The notes beneath the pieces were generated by a model, which was given only the letters and a program-made list of their open reading frames with translations, made no database searches and had not been told where the DNA came from. From positions 1-35,415 of the forward strand of contig CALVWQ010000019.1 of the NCBI GenBank assembly GCA_944367535.1: 35,415 bases of DNA, in the 5' to 3' direction. Both the position numbers and the translations under genes were made by a program. Below, piece after piece: positions 16,856 through 26,913 of the stretch; positions within the stretch are counted from its first letter, which is position 1, and the number at the start of each line of letters is the position of its first letter. The stretch is from an uncultured Clostridia bacterium. GTDB lineage: Bacteria; Bacillota; Clostridia; Christensenellales; Borkfalkiaceae.

Positions 16856-18661
16856 TCATGACTCACAAACGAATATTCCCATATCAAATTCGGTAAATTT
16901 TATTTCACCGTCATAAGTTTTACAGTCGATGAGGTTTGTGAGTTTGCCGGTAAATTCGAGTCTTCGTTCCTTTTTGCCCGCATTGACTGCAATAAGATAC
17001 TGTTCGCCCGCTTTTTCCCTGACAAAGACAATCATGCCTTCGGACGCATAAATTTCCCTGTAATCGCCGTCGGAAAACACAGCAGAACTTCTGCGAATTT
17101 CCCCGAGATTAACATACCATTCCCGAATTTCTTCATCGATATTATCCCAAGGAAAAAATCTTCTGTTAAGCGGGTCGCAAAACCCCTCCATTCCGACCTC
17201 GTCGCCGTAGTAAATTGCAGGCACACCTCTTAATGTAAACTGCAACAAAGTTGCGGCTTTAAGCCTTTTTAATGCAGCGACAAAACCTTTTCCTCGGCAC
17301 GACACTTCGGCAAGTTCGGCCTTGCTTTTTCCGACGGCGTCGAAATCGCTTACTGCGGAAAGCAACCTGGCCGTATCGTGTGTAGAGAGAACATTCATTG
17401 CACTGTCAAGTACGAAGTCGGGATAATTATCGATTTGTTCTTTTATTGTCACAGACAAGTGTTCGGCTTCTGCATGATTTACAAAACCGAGAATTGCATT
17501 TTTCAAAGGATAATTCATTACGGAATCGAGTTCGTAGCCCTGAAAATATTCACGGCGTACTCCGTAAGAAATTTTATCCGACGCATTTTCCCAAACCTCG
17601 CCTATAATCAGAGCTTCGGTGTCGCTATCCTTGACTGCCTGTCTGATTTTTCTTACAAACGGTGCGGGAAGTTCATCTACCACGTCGAGACGCCAACCGC
17701 CTATACCTAGTTTTGTATAGTGAGAAATTACCCCGTCCTTTCCCGTTATGAATTCAATAAATCCCGAATCCCGTTTATTCGTCGAAGGAAGCGTCTGAAT
17801 ACCCCACCATGATTCGTAAATTTCCGGATACATTATAAAATTATACCAACCGATATACGGAGAATTTATATCGGAATAAGCGCCTTTCCCGCCATAAGTC
17901 CCGTATTTATCGAAATATATGCTGTCATCTCCCGTATGATTGAAAACGCCGTCCAAAATAATTTTTATGCTTCGCTTTCCCGCTTCGGCAATAAGATTTT
18001 TCAAATCGTTTTCATCGCCGAGCAGCGGATCGATTGACATATAATCCGCCGTATCGTATCTGTGATTGGAATATGCGGCAAAAATCGGGTTAAGATAAAT
18101 CGCTGTAACACCTAACGACTTTATATAATCCAACTTTGCGGTTATGCCCTCCAAATCCCCGCCGAAAAAATCGTTATTCAGAACATTGCCGTACATATTC
18201 GGCATAAAAACGGGATTTTCTTTTTTATCCGCGTGAAAAGTTTTCCCGTGCATAGGTTTGAGATGTTTGCCCGAACTGTTGAATCTGTCCGGGAAAATCT
18301 GATATATAATTCCGCCTTTAAGCCAATCGGGAACCTTAAAAGATTCAGTGTATGCTGTCAGCTGATACGGGACGGGATTATCGCTGATAACACATTTGAA
18401 ATTTCTGCCTCTGCCGAGATAATTGCCGCTGCCTAAATCAAAATAATAACCGTAAAGTCCCCTTTCAAATACCGCACGGCATTCGTACCCGCCCGGAATA
18501 CGCCCCATTTCAACGCGTACAGGATTATCTTCACCGTCTTTGACGTATACCAAGAAAACAGAACCAAAGTTACCTTTGATTCTGAATGTGATTTCCCGTC
18601 CGGCACACACGGCGCCCGTTCGGCTTTTATAATATTTGTTCAAAGGGTCATACATGCACAT
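16856..18661 (-). CDS. GH13 alpha-glucanase (cyclomaltodextrinase/neopullulanase-like)
   Basis: A 601-residue glycoside hydrolase of family 13. An N-terminal beta domain (about residues 1-105) comes first, then the barrel starting at GGIIYQIFPDRF (116-127). Conserved regions are DGVFNH (237-242), the nucleophile D326 in GGWRLDVVDE, the acid/base E355 in IGEVWE, and D429 in LSTHDT. GVPAIYYGDE follows, then a C-terminal beta domain. The layout fits cyclomaltodextrinase, neopullulanase or maltogenic amylase, which cut alpha-1,4 and sometimes alpha-1,6 bonds in short glucans. No signal peptide is seen, so it works inside the cell. It is the last gene of the glycogen operon, 22 bases after glgP, and probably handles limit dextrins. 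The binding site is weak; the third codon, also ATG, is an alternative start. Confidence 0.92.
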   Translation of the reverse strand: MCMYDPLNKYYKSRTGAVCAGREITFRIKGNFGSVFLVYVKDGEDNPVRVEMGRIPGGYECRAVFERGLYGYYFDLGSGNYLGRGRNFKCVISDNPVPYQLTAYTESFKVPDWLKGGIIYQIFPDRFNSSGKHLKPMHGKTFHADKKENPVFMPNMYGNVLNNDFFGGDLEGITAKLDYIKSLGVTAIYLNPIFAAYSNHRYDTADYMSIDPLLGDENDLKNLIAEAGKRSIKIILDGVFNHTGDDSIYFDKYGTYGGKGAYSDINSPYIGWYNFIMYPEIYESWWGIQTLPSTNKRDSGFIEFITGKDGVISHYTKLGIGGWRLDVVDELPAPFVRKIRQAVKDSDTEALIIGEVWENASDKISYGVRREYFQGYELDSVMNYPLKNAILGFVNHAEAEHLSVTIKEQIDNYPDFVLDSAMNVLSTHDTARLLSAVSDFDAVGKSKAELAEVSCRGKGFVAALKRLKAATLLQFTLRGVPAIYYGDEVGMEGFCDPLNRRFFPWDNIDEEIREWYVNLGEIRRSSAVFSDGDYREIYASEGMIVFVREKAGEQYLIAVNAGKKERRLEFTGKLTNLIDCKTYDGEIKFTEFDMGIFVCES

Positions 18662-18683
18662 CGTCAGGCTCTTTATATTATTT

Positions 18684-21107
18684 TCAGTCTATTCTTTTTA
18701 AATGCCAGATTTTATCGGAATATTCCCTTATACTCCTGTCCGCGGCGAAAATACCGGAGGAAGCGATGTTATAAAGACTTTTTTTAGCCCATTCAGTCTT
18801 ATTCTTATACACCGAATCGGCTTTATCATGAATATCGAAAAAAGCTCCGAAATCCGCTAGACACATATACGGGTCCGCGACCGGACTGCCAGTAAGCAGA
18901 TAATTTGCGATATCCGAAAAAGACTGACCGTTAAAGCCCTTGTTTAATGCAGCGATAACTTTTTTCAGTTTTTCGTTATTCATGTAATATTGAGTCGAAT
19001 TATAGCCTTCCCGCCATAATTTATCCACTTCGTCCTCAGTTAGTCCGAAAATAAAAATATTATCATTCCCGCATACCTTTCGCATCTCAACGTTCGCCCC
19101 GTCAAGCGTACCTATGGTGAGCGCACCGTTTATCATGAATTTCATGTTGCCTGTGCCGCTCGCCTCTTTACCCGCCTGCGAAATCTGTTCGCTTATCTCG
19201 GTTGCGGGCATGAGTTTTTCAGCCATGGAAACACGGTAGTCTTCCATGTAAACGACGTTTATTTTTTTGTTTATGCGCGGATTTTTCTTTATTTCCTCTC
19301 CAATACAGCAAATAAGTTTTATGATTTTCTTTGCAAAATAATACCCGGGAGCCGCCTTCGCGCCGAAAATAAAGGTTTTGGGAACCATTTCCGCGTCGGG
19401 ATTTTCTAAAAGTTCATTATAAAGAGAAATTATATACAGGGCATTCAGGAGTTGGCGTTTATATTCGTGCATTCTTTTTGCCTGAACGTCAAATAACGTT
19501 TCGGGGTCAATTATCAAACCCTCCGTATCCTTTGCATATTTACAGAACTGATTTTTCTTAATTTTTTTGATTTCGTTGAGTTTATCGAGAACGCCTTTAT
19601 CGGACGCAAACTTTTTGAAGTCGGAAAGTCTAGAAGCATCAAGCACGTATCCGTCCCCTATACACTCGTTAAGAAGCGCGGAAAGTTCGGGATTCGACTG
19701 ACAAAGCCATCTTCTGTGCGCTATGCCGTTTGTTACGTTGGTAAATTTCTGAGGATATATATCGTAAAAATCCTTAAAAATACTGTTCTTGATTATATCG
19801 CTGTGCAGAGCCGACACACCGTTGACGGTATGCGACGCTATCACACTTAGATTTGCCATTTTTATCTGACTGTGCGAAAAAATACTCATCCTGTCAATCT
19901 TATCCCAATCACCGTAAAATCTGTTCCACATTTCAGCACAGAAACGCTGGTTGATTTCTTTAAGTATTGAATATATTCTGGGAAGTTTACGCGCAATTAG
20001 GTCTTCGTTCCATTTTTCGAGCGCCTCGCTCATGACCGTATGATTGGTATACGCCACCGTCCTCGTTACTATATCCCAAGCCTTCTCCCAAGAATATCCG
20101 TTTTCGTCTATGAGAATACGCATAAGTTCGGGTATACAAAGTGCGGGATGAGTATCGTTGATGTGTATTGCGGCTTTATCGGGCAAAGTGTCAAGAGAAC
20201 CGTATCTTCTTATATGGTCTGAAATTATGTCCTGTAAGGCCGCCGAAACAAGCAGATATTGCTGTTTTAAGCGCAGGGATTTTCCCTCAAAATTATTGTC
20301 ATCCGGATATAGTACTTTCGATATGAGTTCAGCCTCGTTATCTTCACGCATACAACGCATATAGTCGCCTTGAGAAAACGTCTTCATGTCGAATTTATGA
20401 ATATTCTGCGTTTTCCAAAGCCGTAAAATGGACACCGCTTCACTGTCTTTGCCGGATATCATCATATCATATGCGACAGCCTCCACCTCCGTCGCGTCGA
20501 TATGCTCGATTTTAAGCCCGTTTTCCGTCCAGTTTTCCTTTATATGACCATCAAACTTTACTTTATAAGTTTTATCTAGCCGCTGTGAAAGCCAAACTTC
20601 ACCGCCGGGCAACCAAATATCGGGGAGTTCCATCTGCCAACCGTCAACAATCTTCTGTTTGAAAAGTCCGTATTCATACCTGATAGAGTATCCCATGGCG
20701 GGATAATTCTGCGTGGCTAGAGCGTCCATAAAACATGCTGCGAGCCTACCCAGGCCGCCGTTACCGAGCCCTGCATCCGGTTCAATTTCATAAAGATCGT
20801 CAAGCGAACAACCGAATTCTTTTTTTAACGCTTCATCAAAAGATTTTTGTATATTAAGATTATAAGTGTTATTTTTCAGAGATTGCCCGAGAAGAAACTC
20901 CATGCAGAGATAATAAACTCTTTTTCCGTCACGGGCACGGTACTTCTTGTTAAAGGCACTGCGTTTTTCAAGCAGCATATCTTTAACGCACATAACCACC
21001 GCTTTATAAATCTGTTCTCTGCTTGCCTCTTTAGGTGAAACCGCAAAATATTTTGATAGTTTGCTTTTAATCAGTGATGTCGCTTCTTTTTCCGTAATTT
21101 TGTCCAT
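18684..21107 (-). CDS. glgP: Glycogen phosphorylase
   Basis: An 807-residue GT35 enzyme that releases glucose-1-phosphate from the non-reducing ends of glycogen using phosphate and PLP. The PLP lysine is K656 in EASGTGNMKFMINGALTIG. Other family blocks are PDAGLGNGGLGRLAACF near residue 110, HINDTHPAL near 315 and EYKRQLLN near 550. The ATG at 21107 is chosen because GGAG lies six bases upstream; the longer frame begins with TTG. It lies 45 bases after glgA and 22 bases before the GH13 gene in the glycogen operon, where it provides the phosphorolytic breakdown step. Confidence 0.97.
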   Translation of the reverse strand: MDKITEKEATSLIKSKLSKYFAVSPKEASREQIYKAVVMCVKDMLLEKRSAFNKKYRARDGKRVYYLCMEFLLGQSLKNNTYNLNIQKSFDEALKKEFGCSLDDLYEIEPDAGLGNGGLGRLAACFMDALATQNYPAMGYSIRYEYGLFKQKIVDGWQMELPDIWLPGGEVWLSQRLDKTYKVKFDGHIKENWTENGLKIEHIDATEVEAVAYDMMISGKDSEAVSILRLWKTQNIHKFDMKTFSQGDYMRCMREDNEAELISKVLYPDDNNFEGKSLRLKQQYLLVSAALQDIISDHIRRYGSLDTLPDKAAIHINDTHPALCIPELMRILIDENGYSWEKAWDIVTRTVAYTNHTVMSEALEKWNEDLIARKLPRIYSILKEINQRFCAEMWNRFYGDWDKIDRMSIFSHSQIKMANLSVIASHTVNGVSALHSDIIKNSIFKDFYDIYPQKFTNVTNGIAHRRWLCQSNPELSALLNECIGDGYVLDASRLSDFKKFASDKGVLDKLNEIKKIKKNQFCKYAKDTEGLIIDPETLFDVQAKRMHEYKRQLLNALYIISLYNELLENPDAEMVPKTFIFGAKAAPGYYFAKKIIKLICCIGEEIKKNPRINKKINVVYMEDYRVSMAEKLMPATEISEQISQAGKEASGTGNMKFMINGALTIGTLDGANVEMRKVCGNDNIFIFGLTEDEVDKLWREGYNSTQYYMNNEKLKKVIAALNKGFNGQSFSDIANYLLTGSPVADPYMCLADFGAFFDIHDKADSVYKNKTEWAKKSLYNIASSGIFAADRSIREYSDKIWHLKRID

Positions 21108-21152
21108 CTTATGCTCCGTTATCAATCTATAAATTTTGCTCTTTTCGTTAAA

Positions 21153-22670
21153 TTATCGTTCATATAATTTTTCATATCGTTCCGCAGATATCTTCCATGA
21201 AAAATCGGTGCTCATGGCGCGTTTTTGTACGTCTTTCCACTTAATCGGTTCCCTGTATGTTCTTACCGCTTCGTTTATTACGTAAAGCATATCGTGTGCA
21301 TTGTAATTTTTAAACGTAAAACCATTCCCGCTATCACCCGTATACGCTTTTATACTGTCATTAAGGCCGCCCGTTTCCCTTACCACGGGAACGGTTCCGT
21401 ATCTTGAAGCTATCATCTGCGATAAGCCGCAAGGTTCTGTTTTAGATGGCATAAGAAATATATCCGCCCCTGAATATATTTTCCTAGACAGGTCCTGATT
21501 ATACGCTATTATTGCCGCACATTTGCCGCTATACGCACGGGCTATATTTGTAAAGAAACTCTCATACGCTATTTCGCCCTTGCCGAGTATAATGACCTGA
21601 ACGTCGGAAGACAGAAGGTTTTCAATTATAGCCTTCACGAGGTCAAGCCCTTTATGCTGCACCAATCTCGATATTATCGCTATAACGGGCACGTCGGCTC
21701 TGACGGGTAATCCTAAAAGTTTTTGAAGTTCAGATTTACATACTGCCTTGCCCGACAAATCCATCAGCGAATAGTTCTTAAATATATATTTATCGGTCGC
21801 GGGATTATAGTAATCAATATCGATTCCGTTTAATATACCGTATAATTTATGAGCGTTGCGATTGATTATGCTTTCAAGACCATGCGCATAATAAGGATTT
21901 TTGATTTCTTCCGCATACGTGGGGCTTACCGTATTTACGACATCGCTCATTTCGATAGCCGCTTTCATTAGATTGACATTGCCCGAAAATTCAATATACT
22001 GCTTTATAGATTCAGGGAACCCGAACAGCGATTCATAAGTATCCATTCCGAAAACTCCCTGATACTCTATATTGTGTATAGTAAAAACGGTCTTTATCCT
22101 GCGATATTGCTCGTCGTTATAATACATGCCTTTAAGATAAATTATTGATGCGGCCGTTTGCCAGTCGTTACAATGCAATACGTCGGGATAAATATTTAAT
22201 CGTGACAACGCATCGAGCGCGGCGCGCGAAAAAAAAGCAAATCTCTCCCCGTCGTCGTAAAAACCGTAAATATTCCCTTCGCGACGGAAATAATATTCAT
22301 TGTCTATAAAATAAAATTTTACACCTTCATACTCATAAACAAAAACTCCGGCATACTGCCAACGCCAGCCGAGGCTTACATTAAAATTTTTTATAAAGCG
22401 AAACTGCGATTTAAATTCAAGGCTTATATTACTGTATAAAGGTAATATCACGCTGACTTCATTATGTTTATTTCGCGCAAGCGCTTTCGGGAGCGACCCC
22501 ATGACGTCTGCAAGCCCACCTGTCGCGATGAACGGCGCAGCCTCCGAACCGAAAAATACAATCTTTTTCTTTTCCGTCACCTTGATTTCAGGAAGTTTTC
22601 CCGCCTTGGGTCTCTTAACCGGCAATTTTGCCGCTTTCGGTTTTTCAGTAACTATTTTTTTCTCTGCCAT
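21153..22670 (-). CDS. glgA: Glycogen synthase (ADP-glucose), with N-terminal extension
   Basis: A 505-residue GT5 enzyme that adds glucose from ADP-glucose to growing alpha-1,4-glucan. The catalytic core begins at about residue 34 (KKIVFFGSEAAPF). The nucleotide-sugar loop reads ATGGLADV (49-56), where E. coli has lysine in KTGGL. C-terminal motifs include SRLVQHKGLDLV and SKTEPCGLSQM with the retaining-glycosyltransferase glutamate. Before the core is a 33-residue lysine- and proline-rich extension holding two copies of a PKAxKLP unit. GAGGT seven bases before the first ATG supports translation of this extension. The start is 10 bases after glgD. Confidence 0.96.
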   Translation of the reverse strand: MAEKKIVTEKPKAAKLPVKRPKAGKLPEIKVTEKKKIVFFGSEAAPFIATGGLADVMGSLPKALARNKHNEVSVILPLYSNISLEFKSQFRFIKNFNVSLGWRWQYAGVFVYEYEGVKFYFIDNEYYFRREGNIYGFYDDGERFAFFSRAALDALSRLNIYPDVLHCNDWQTAASIIYLKGMYYNDEQYRRIKTVFTIHNIEYQGVFGMDTYESLFGFPESIKQYIEFSGNVNLMKAAIEMSDVVNTVSPTYAEEIKNPYYAHGLESIINRNAHKLYGILNGIDIDYYNPATDKYIFKNYSLMDLSGKAVCKSELQKLLGLPVRADVPVIAIISRLVQHKGLDLVKAIIENLLSSDVQVIILGKGEIAYESFFTNIARAYSGKCAAIIAYNQDLSRKIYSGADIFLMPSKTEPCGLSQMIASRYGTVPVVRETGGLNDSIKAYTGDSGNGFTFKNYNAHDMLYVINEAVRTYREPIKWKDVQKRAMSTDFSWKISAERYEKLYER

Positions 22671-22680
22671 AATTTTTACC

Positions 22681-23787
22681 TCAAATCATTATCCCTTTTG
22701 CGATATAGAACGGATGGTTAGCACTGCCCGACAGATATTTTCTGTCGGTTACCGTTACGTTTTTATCGGTTATAATGCAGTCAAGCGTACAGTTTTCGCC
22801 GAGAACCGCATTTTGCATCACTATGCTGTTTCTGACAACAGACCCCCTGCCGACCTTGACGTTCCTGAACAAAATACTGTTCTCCACTTCTCCTTCGATG
22901 ACGCAACCGTCGGCAATCATTGAATTCTTGACGATTGCACTGTTGCCGTACTTGGTCGGTGCAGAGTCGCGTATTTTGGTGAACACGCTTCTGTCGCCGA
23001 AAATTTCGTCCCTTACCTTTCTGTTAAGCAGTAAAAGGTTACTGTCATAATATGCCTGCAAAGACGTTATTCCCGCAAAGAAACCTTTATGCTCATATCC
23101 GATTATACGCATGCTGTTTATATTTCGCGCCACAACATCCGACATAAAATGTGAATAGTTATGTGAAATACTATCTAAAACTATATTTTGCAAAAGAGTT
23201 CTTTTTATAACGAAAACATTTGCAAAAATATTGGCCTCGTTTCCATCGTTCTCTGATTTTTGATTAACGCCCGTGACCCTGTTACCTGTAAGTTCGAGTT
23301 CAGTAGCAATTTCATCTTCATTCAAAGTGCGTTTCTTATAAACAAGCGTTATATCCGCATGATTTTTTATATGATTATCTATAATTTCATTATAATTCAT
23401 TCGGCAAACCGCATCGCAGTCGGTCATAATTACATAATCTTCATCTGCCCTGAAAAGAAAATTTGTTATACCCTTCAATGCTTCAAGCCGCGAATTATAA
23501 AGCGTACTGTTTTGCGCGTTTCCGTATGGCGGCAGTATTATGACACCTCCGTCTTTTCTCGCGAGGTCCCAATCCTTACCGCTACCGACGTGGTCCATAA
23601 GCGACTGATAATTGTTTTTTGTAATTATTCCAACAGTATCTATTCCGGAATTGACCATATTTGAAAGCGGGAAATCAATAAGGCGATATCTTCCGCCGAA
23701 CGGAATAGAACCAAGAGTTCTTATACGGGCAAGCTCCGCAACGTTTTTATCGTGAATATTTGAAAAAATTATACCGACAGCTCTCAT
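22681..23787 (-). CDS. glgD: Glucose-1-phosphate adenylyltransferase, regulatory-type GlgD subunit
   Basis: A 368-residue homologue of GlgC that has lost the nucleotide loop: where GlgC has GGQGSRL, this protein has FSNIHD (residues 8-13). It keeps PFGGRYRLIDFPLSN and the C-terminal left-handed beta helix of hexapeptide repeats (NSMIADGCVIEGEVENS...). In Firmicutes GlgD pairs with GlgC in ADP-glucose pyrophosphorylase and raises its activity; on its own it is poorly active or inactive. Its ATG overlaps the glgC stop (TAATG) with GGAGG upstream, so both subunits are probably made in step. Confidence 0.95.
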   Translation of the reverse strand: MRAVGIIFSNIHDKNVAELARIRTLGSIPFGGRYRLIDFPLSNMVNSGIDTVGIITKNNYQSLMDHVGSGKDWDLARKDGGVIILPPYGNAQNSTLYNSRLEALKGITNFLFRADEDYVIMTDCDAVCRMNYNEIIDNHIKNHADITLVYKKRTLNEDEIATELELTGNRVTGVNQKSENDGNEANIFANVFVIKRTLLQNIVLDSISHNYSHFMSDVVARNINSMRIIGYEHKGFFAGITSLQAYYDSNLLLLNRKVRDEIFGDRSVFTKIRDSAPTKYGNSAIVKNSMIADGCVIEGEVENSILFRNVKVGRGSVVRNSIVMQNAVLGENCTLDCIITDKNVTVTDRKYLSGSANHPFYIAKGIMI

Positions 23788-24989
23788 TATTTTTCCTCCT
23801 TGGCAACGCTTTTATCCACGATTTCGCCGGGAGCGATCGTTGCGCCGTCGGCAACGGTTATATTCCTGCCGAGTACGGTAATTTTCCTTTTTGAATTAAC
23901 TAATCCTCCGACGATCGCACCGCTTCCTATAATAGTTTTCTCATCCACAATTGAATATTCTACGAGCGTATCTTCACCGATAACCGATTCAGACATTATA
24001 ATACTATTACGGACAACCGCGCCTTTTTTAACAATGACGTTACTTGCAAGCACGGAATTTTCTATTGTGCCGTTTATCTCGCAGCCCGACATTATTATGC
24101 TGTTTCCTATTTTTGCATTTTCTCCTATATAATGCGGAGGAGCAAGCGGACTTCTTGATTGTACCTTCCAACTTGAATCGGCAACATTAAACTTGGGATT
24201 ATCTCCTAAAAGATCCATATTCGCCTCATAAAGCGAATCGATTGTCCCGACGTCTTTCCAATAACCTGTAAACTCGTATGCCATCATCTTTTCGCCCGCT
24301 TTCAGCATTTTAGGAAGAATATCTTTGCCGAAATCATTTGACGAAGATGAGTCTGCACAATCTTCTTCAAGATACTTGTATAATTTTTTCGCAGAGAAAA
24401 CGTAAATTCCCATCGAAGCAAGAGTAGATTTTGGTTCTTTGGGTTTTTCTTCGAATTCGTATATGCTTCCGTCGTCATTAGTGTTAAGAATACCGAAACG
24501 CGAAGCGTCTTTTTTATCGACGTTTATTGCCGCTATTGTACAGTCTGCATCATTTAGAATATGATAATTGACCATAGTGGAATAATTCATTTTATATATA
24601 TGATCACCTGACAAAATAAGAACATAATCGGGGTCAAATTGTTTGATAAAATGAATATTCTGATAAATTGCGTTGGCTGTGCCTTTATACCAGTCAGACG
24701 AATTTTTCGCCTGATACGGCGAAAGAATATGCACTCCGCCGAATGTCCTGTCCAAATCCCAAGGCTGTCCGTTACCGATATAATCATTCAAAATCAGCGG
24801 CTGATACTGGGTCAGAACTCCTACGGTGTCTATACCTGAGTTGACGCAGTTGGACAATGGGAAATCGATTATCCTGTACTTACCGCCGAAAGATACGGCG
24901 GGTTTTGCGATGTTGTTTGTCAGCGCGTATAGGCGACTACCTTGTCCGCCCGCTAACAACATCGCGACGCACTTCTTTTTCCTTATCAT
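23787..24989 (-). CDS. glgC: Glucose-1-phosphate adenylyltransferase, catalytic subunit
   Basis: A 400-residue enzyme that makes ADP-glucose and pyrophosphate from ATP and glucose-1-phosphate, the committed step of glycogen synthesis. The nucleotide loop GGQGSRL is at residues 14-20, followed by [18 protein letters not shown]. Further along are the GlgC motifs [18 protein letters not shown] and [10 protein letters not shown]. The C-terminal third is a left-handed beta helix. GGAG stands ten bases before the ATG. It follows glgB by 25 bases and overlaps glgD by one base. Confidence 0.97.
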   Translation of the reverse strand: MIRKKKCVAMLLAGGQGSRLYALTNNIAKPAVSFGGKYRIIDFPLSNCVNSGIDTVGVLTQYQPLILNDYIGNGQPWDLDRTFGGVHILSPYQAKNSSDWYKGTANAIYQNIHFIKQFDPDYVLILSGDHIYKMNYSTMVNYHILNDADCTIAAINVDKKDASRFGILNTNDDGSIYEFEEKPKEPKSTLASMGIYVFSAKKLYKYLEEDCADSSSSNDFGKDILPKMLKAGEKMMAYEFTGYWKDVGTIDSLYEANMDLLGDNPKFNVADSSWKVQSRSPLAPPHYIGENAKIGNSIIMSGCEINGTIENSVLASNVIVKKGAVVRNSIIMSESVIGEDTLVEYSIVDEKTIIGSGAIVGGLVNSKRKITVLGRNITVADGATIAPGEIVDKSVAKEEK

Positions 24990-25014
24990 ATAGTTAAATC
25001 TCCTGTAATGATTT

Positions 25015-26907
25015 TTAGTTTTTCCTGTTTAAATACAAAGCCGAAAAACGCGGCAGACACAGCATAATCGAATTTTTTCTGCCGTGCGCCTGACGTTTTA
25101 CTGACTTATAACTCTTTCTCTTTACCCTGCCTTCGCCCCCGAACTTTAAGTCATCAGAACAAAGCACGCATTTATATTCTCCTTCATTTACGCCGAGTCT
25201 ATATTTTAAGTAATCATTTCCCGAAAAGTTTATGACGACGACGGTTTCGCCGCCGAGCCTGTCCTTTCTGATAAACGATATTACGTTATTGTCACGCTCG
25301 TCGGCAGAAATCCACTCGAATCCGTCCCACGAATCTTCCACGGTATATAACGCCGGTGTATTCTTATAAATATTATTAACCGTTTTGTTATATTCCGAAA
25401 GTTTGGCGTGATTTTCAAATCCCAGCATAAAAAATTCAAGCCCCTCTTTATAATTCCATTCTTTAAATTGACCAAACTCATTACCCATAAAGGAGAGTTT
25501 CTTGCCGGGATGAGCATACATATATGCAGTAAATGCCCGCAAATTTGCAAATTTTTCTGGAATATCGCCCGGCATTTTGTCGAGAAGCGATTTTTTACCA
25601 TGTACCACTTCGTCGTGCGAGATCGGCAAAATGAAATTCTCGCTGAAAGCATAAAACATCGAGAAAGTGATTTTATTATGATTGGACGAGCGAAAATATG
25701 GGTCGCACTGCATGTAACTCAAAACGTCGTTCATCCAACCCATATTCCATTTAAAATTAAAACCGAGCCCGCCTAAGTCCACGGGTTTGGTAATCATCGG
25801 AAACGCTGTCGATTCTTCCGCAATCATGAGCGCATAAGGATATTTCCCGAATACAACGGAATTAAGTTTTTGCAAAAAAGCTATCGCCTGCAAATTATAA
25901 TTACCGCCGTTTTCGTTGGGTATCCATTCACCGGGGCGCCTGTCATAATCCAGATACAGCATCGACGCCACTGCATCGACCCGCAATCCGTCGATATGGT
26001 ATTTTTCAAACAAAAAGACGGCGTTGGATATAAGAAAACTCTGAACCTCGTTCCTTCCCCAGTCAAATATGCGCGTTCCCCACGCCTTATGCTCTTGCCT
26101 GTCCCACCCCTGATTTTCATAGCAAGGCGTACCGTCAAACTCATACAGCCCGTGCATGTCTTTCGGAAAGTGCGCGGGTACCCAGTCAACGATGACCGCC
26201 AGCCCCTTTTTATGACAGCAATCCACAAAATACATGAAATCGTGCGGAGTGCCGAACCTCGAAGATACCGCATAATATCCTGTTATCTGATATCCCCACG
26301 AACCGTCAAAAGGATATTCCGAAACGGGCATGAGTTCTATATGCGTATATCCCATAGCAACGACATAATCCACGAGTTCCGACGCATATTCCGCATAAGT
26401 ATAATATCCGCCGTTTTCGTGTTTTTTCCATGACGCGAGATTGACCTCGTAAATATTTATCGGCTTATCGTAAGGCTGAGACCTTTTGCCGATAAAATCC
26501 GTATCGCCCCACACATAGCCCGAAAGGTCATAAATTTTAGAAGCGGTCTTTGGAGGAGTTTCCGCATGAAAAGCGTAAGGATCGGCTTTGAGTACTGTTT
26601 TTTTGCCGTGAGTTACAGCAAATTTATAGGCGCCATACTCCTTTATCCCTTCGATAAAAACTTCAAAAACCCCGCCTTCGCTTATTCGGCTCATGCGAGC
26701 GGAATCGACGTTCCAATCGTTAAAATCGCCTACAACCGAAACCTCTTCCGCCCGCGGCGCCCAGACGCGGAAAACCACACCTTCTCTATCGTCGCGTATT
26801 TCCTTATGCGCACCCATAAAATCGTACGCATTATAGTTTGTTCCCTGATGAAACAAATATAAGGGCAAGTCAATTTTTTTGTTTTTGTCTTCTTTATCTT
26901 TAATCAT
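25015..26907 (-). CDS. glgB: 1,4-alpha-glucan branching enzyme
   Basis: A 630-residue GH13 branching enzyme that cuts an alpha-1,4 chain and rejoins it through an alpha-1,6 bond. The N-terminal CBM48-like domain spans about residues 25-130 ([22 protein letters not shown]). The barrel carries the nucleophile D311 in GLRVDAV, the acid/base E364 in MIAEEST and D432 in SHDEVVHGK, all intact. The C-terminus is basic. The ATG lies six bases after the pgi stop and has no clear binding site of its own, so it probably depends on ribosomes finishing pgi. Size and motifs fit the family well. Confidence 0.97.
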   Translation of the reverse strand: MIKDKEDKNKKIDLPLYLFHQGTNYNAYDFMGAHKEIRDDREGVVFRVWAPRAEEVSVVGDFNDWNVDSARMSRISEGGVFEVFIEGIKEYGAYKFAVTHGKKTVLKADPYAFHAETPPKTASKIYDLSGYVWGDTDFIGKRSQPYDKPINIYEVNLASWKKHENGGYYTYAEYASELVDYVVAMGYTHIELMPVSEYPFDGSWGYQITGYYAVSSRFGTPHDFMYFVDCCHKKGLAVIVDWVPAHFPKDMHGLYEFDGTPCYENQGWDRQEHKAWGTRIFDWGRNEVQSFLISNAVFLFEKYHIDGLRVDAVASMLYLDYDRRPGEWIPNENGGNYNLQAIAFLQKLNSVVFGKYPYALMIAEESTAFPMITKPVDLGGLGFNFKWNMGWMNDVLSYMQCDPYFRSSNHNKITFSMFYAFSENFILPISHDEVVHGKKSLLDKMPGDIPEKFANLRAFTAYMYAHPGKKLSFMGNEFGQFKEWNYKEGLEFFMLGFENHAKLSEYNKTVNNIYKNTPALYTVEDSWDGFEWISADERDNNVISFIRKDRLGGETVVVINFSGNDYLKYRLGVNEGEYKCVLCSDDLKFGGEGRVKRKSYKSVKRQAHGRKNSIMLCLPRFSALYLNRKN

Positions 26908-26913
26908 AAGGAA

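Noticed and set aside
25870-26433. 187-codon plus-strand frame opposite glgB
   Set aside because: It lies antisense to the branching enzyme barrel and shows no protein family features.
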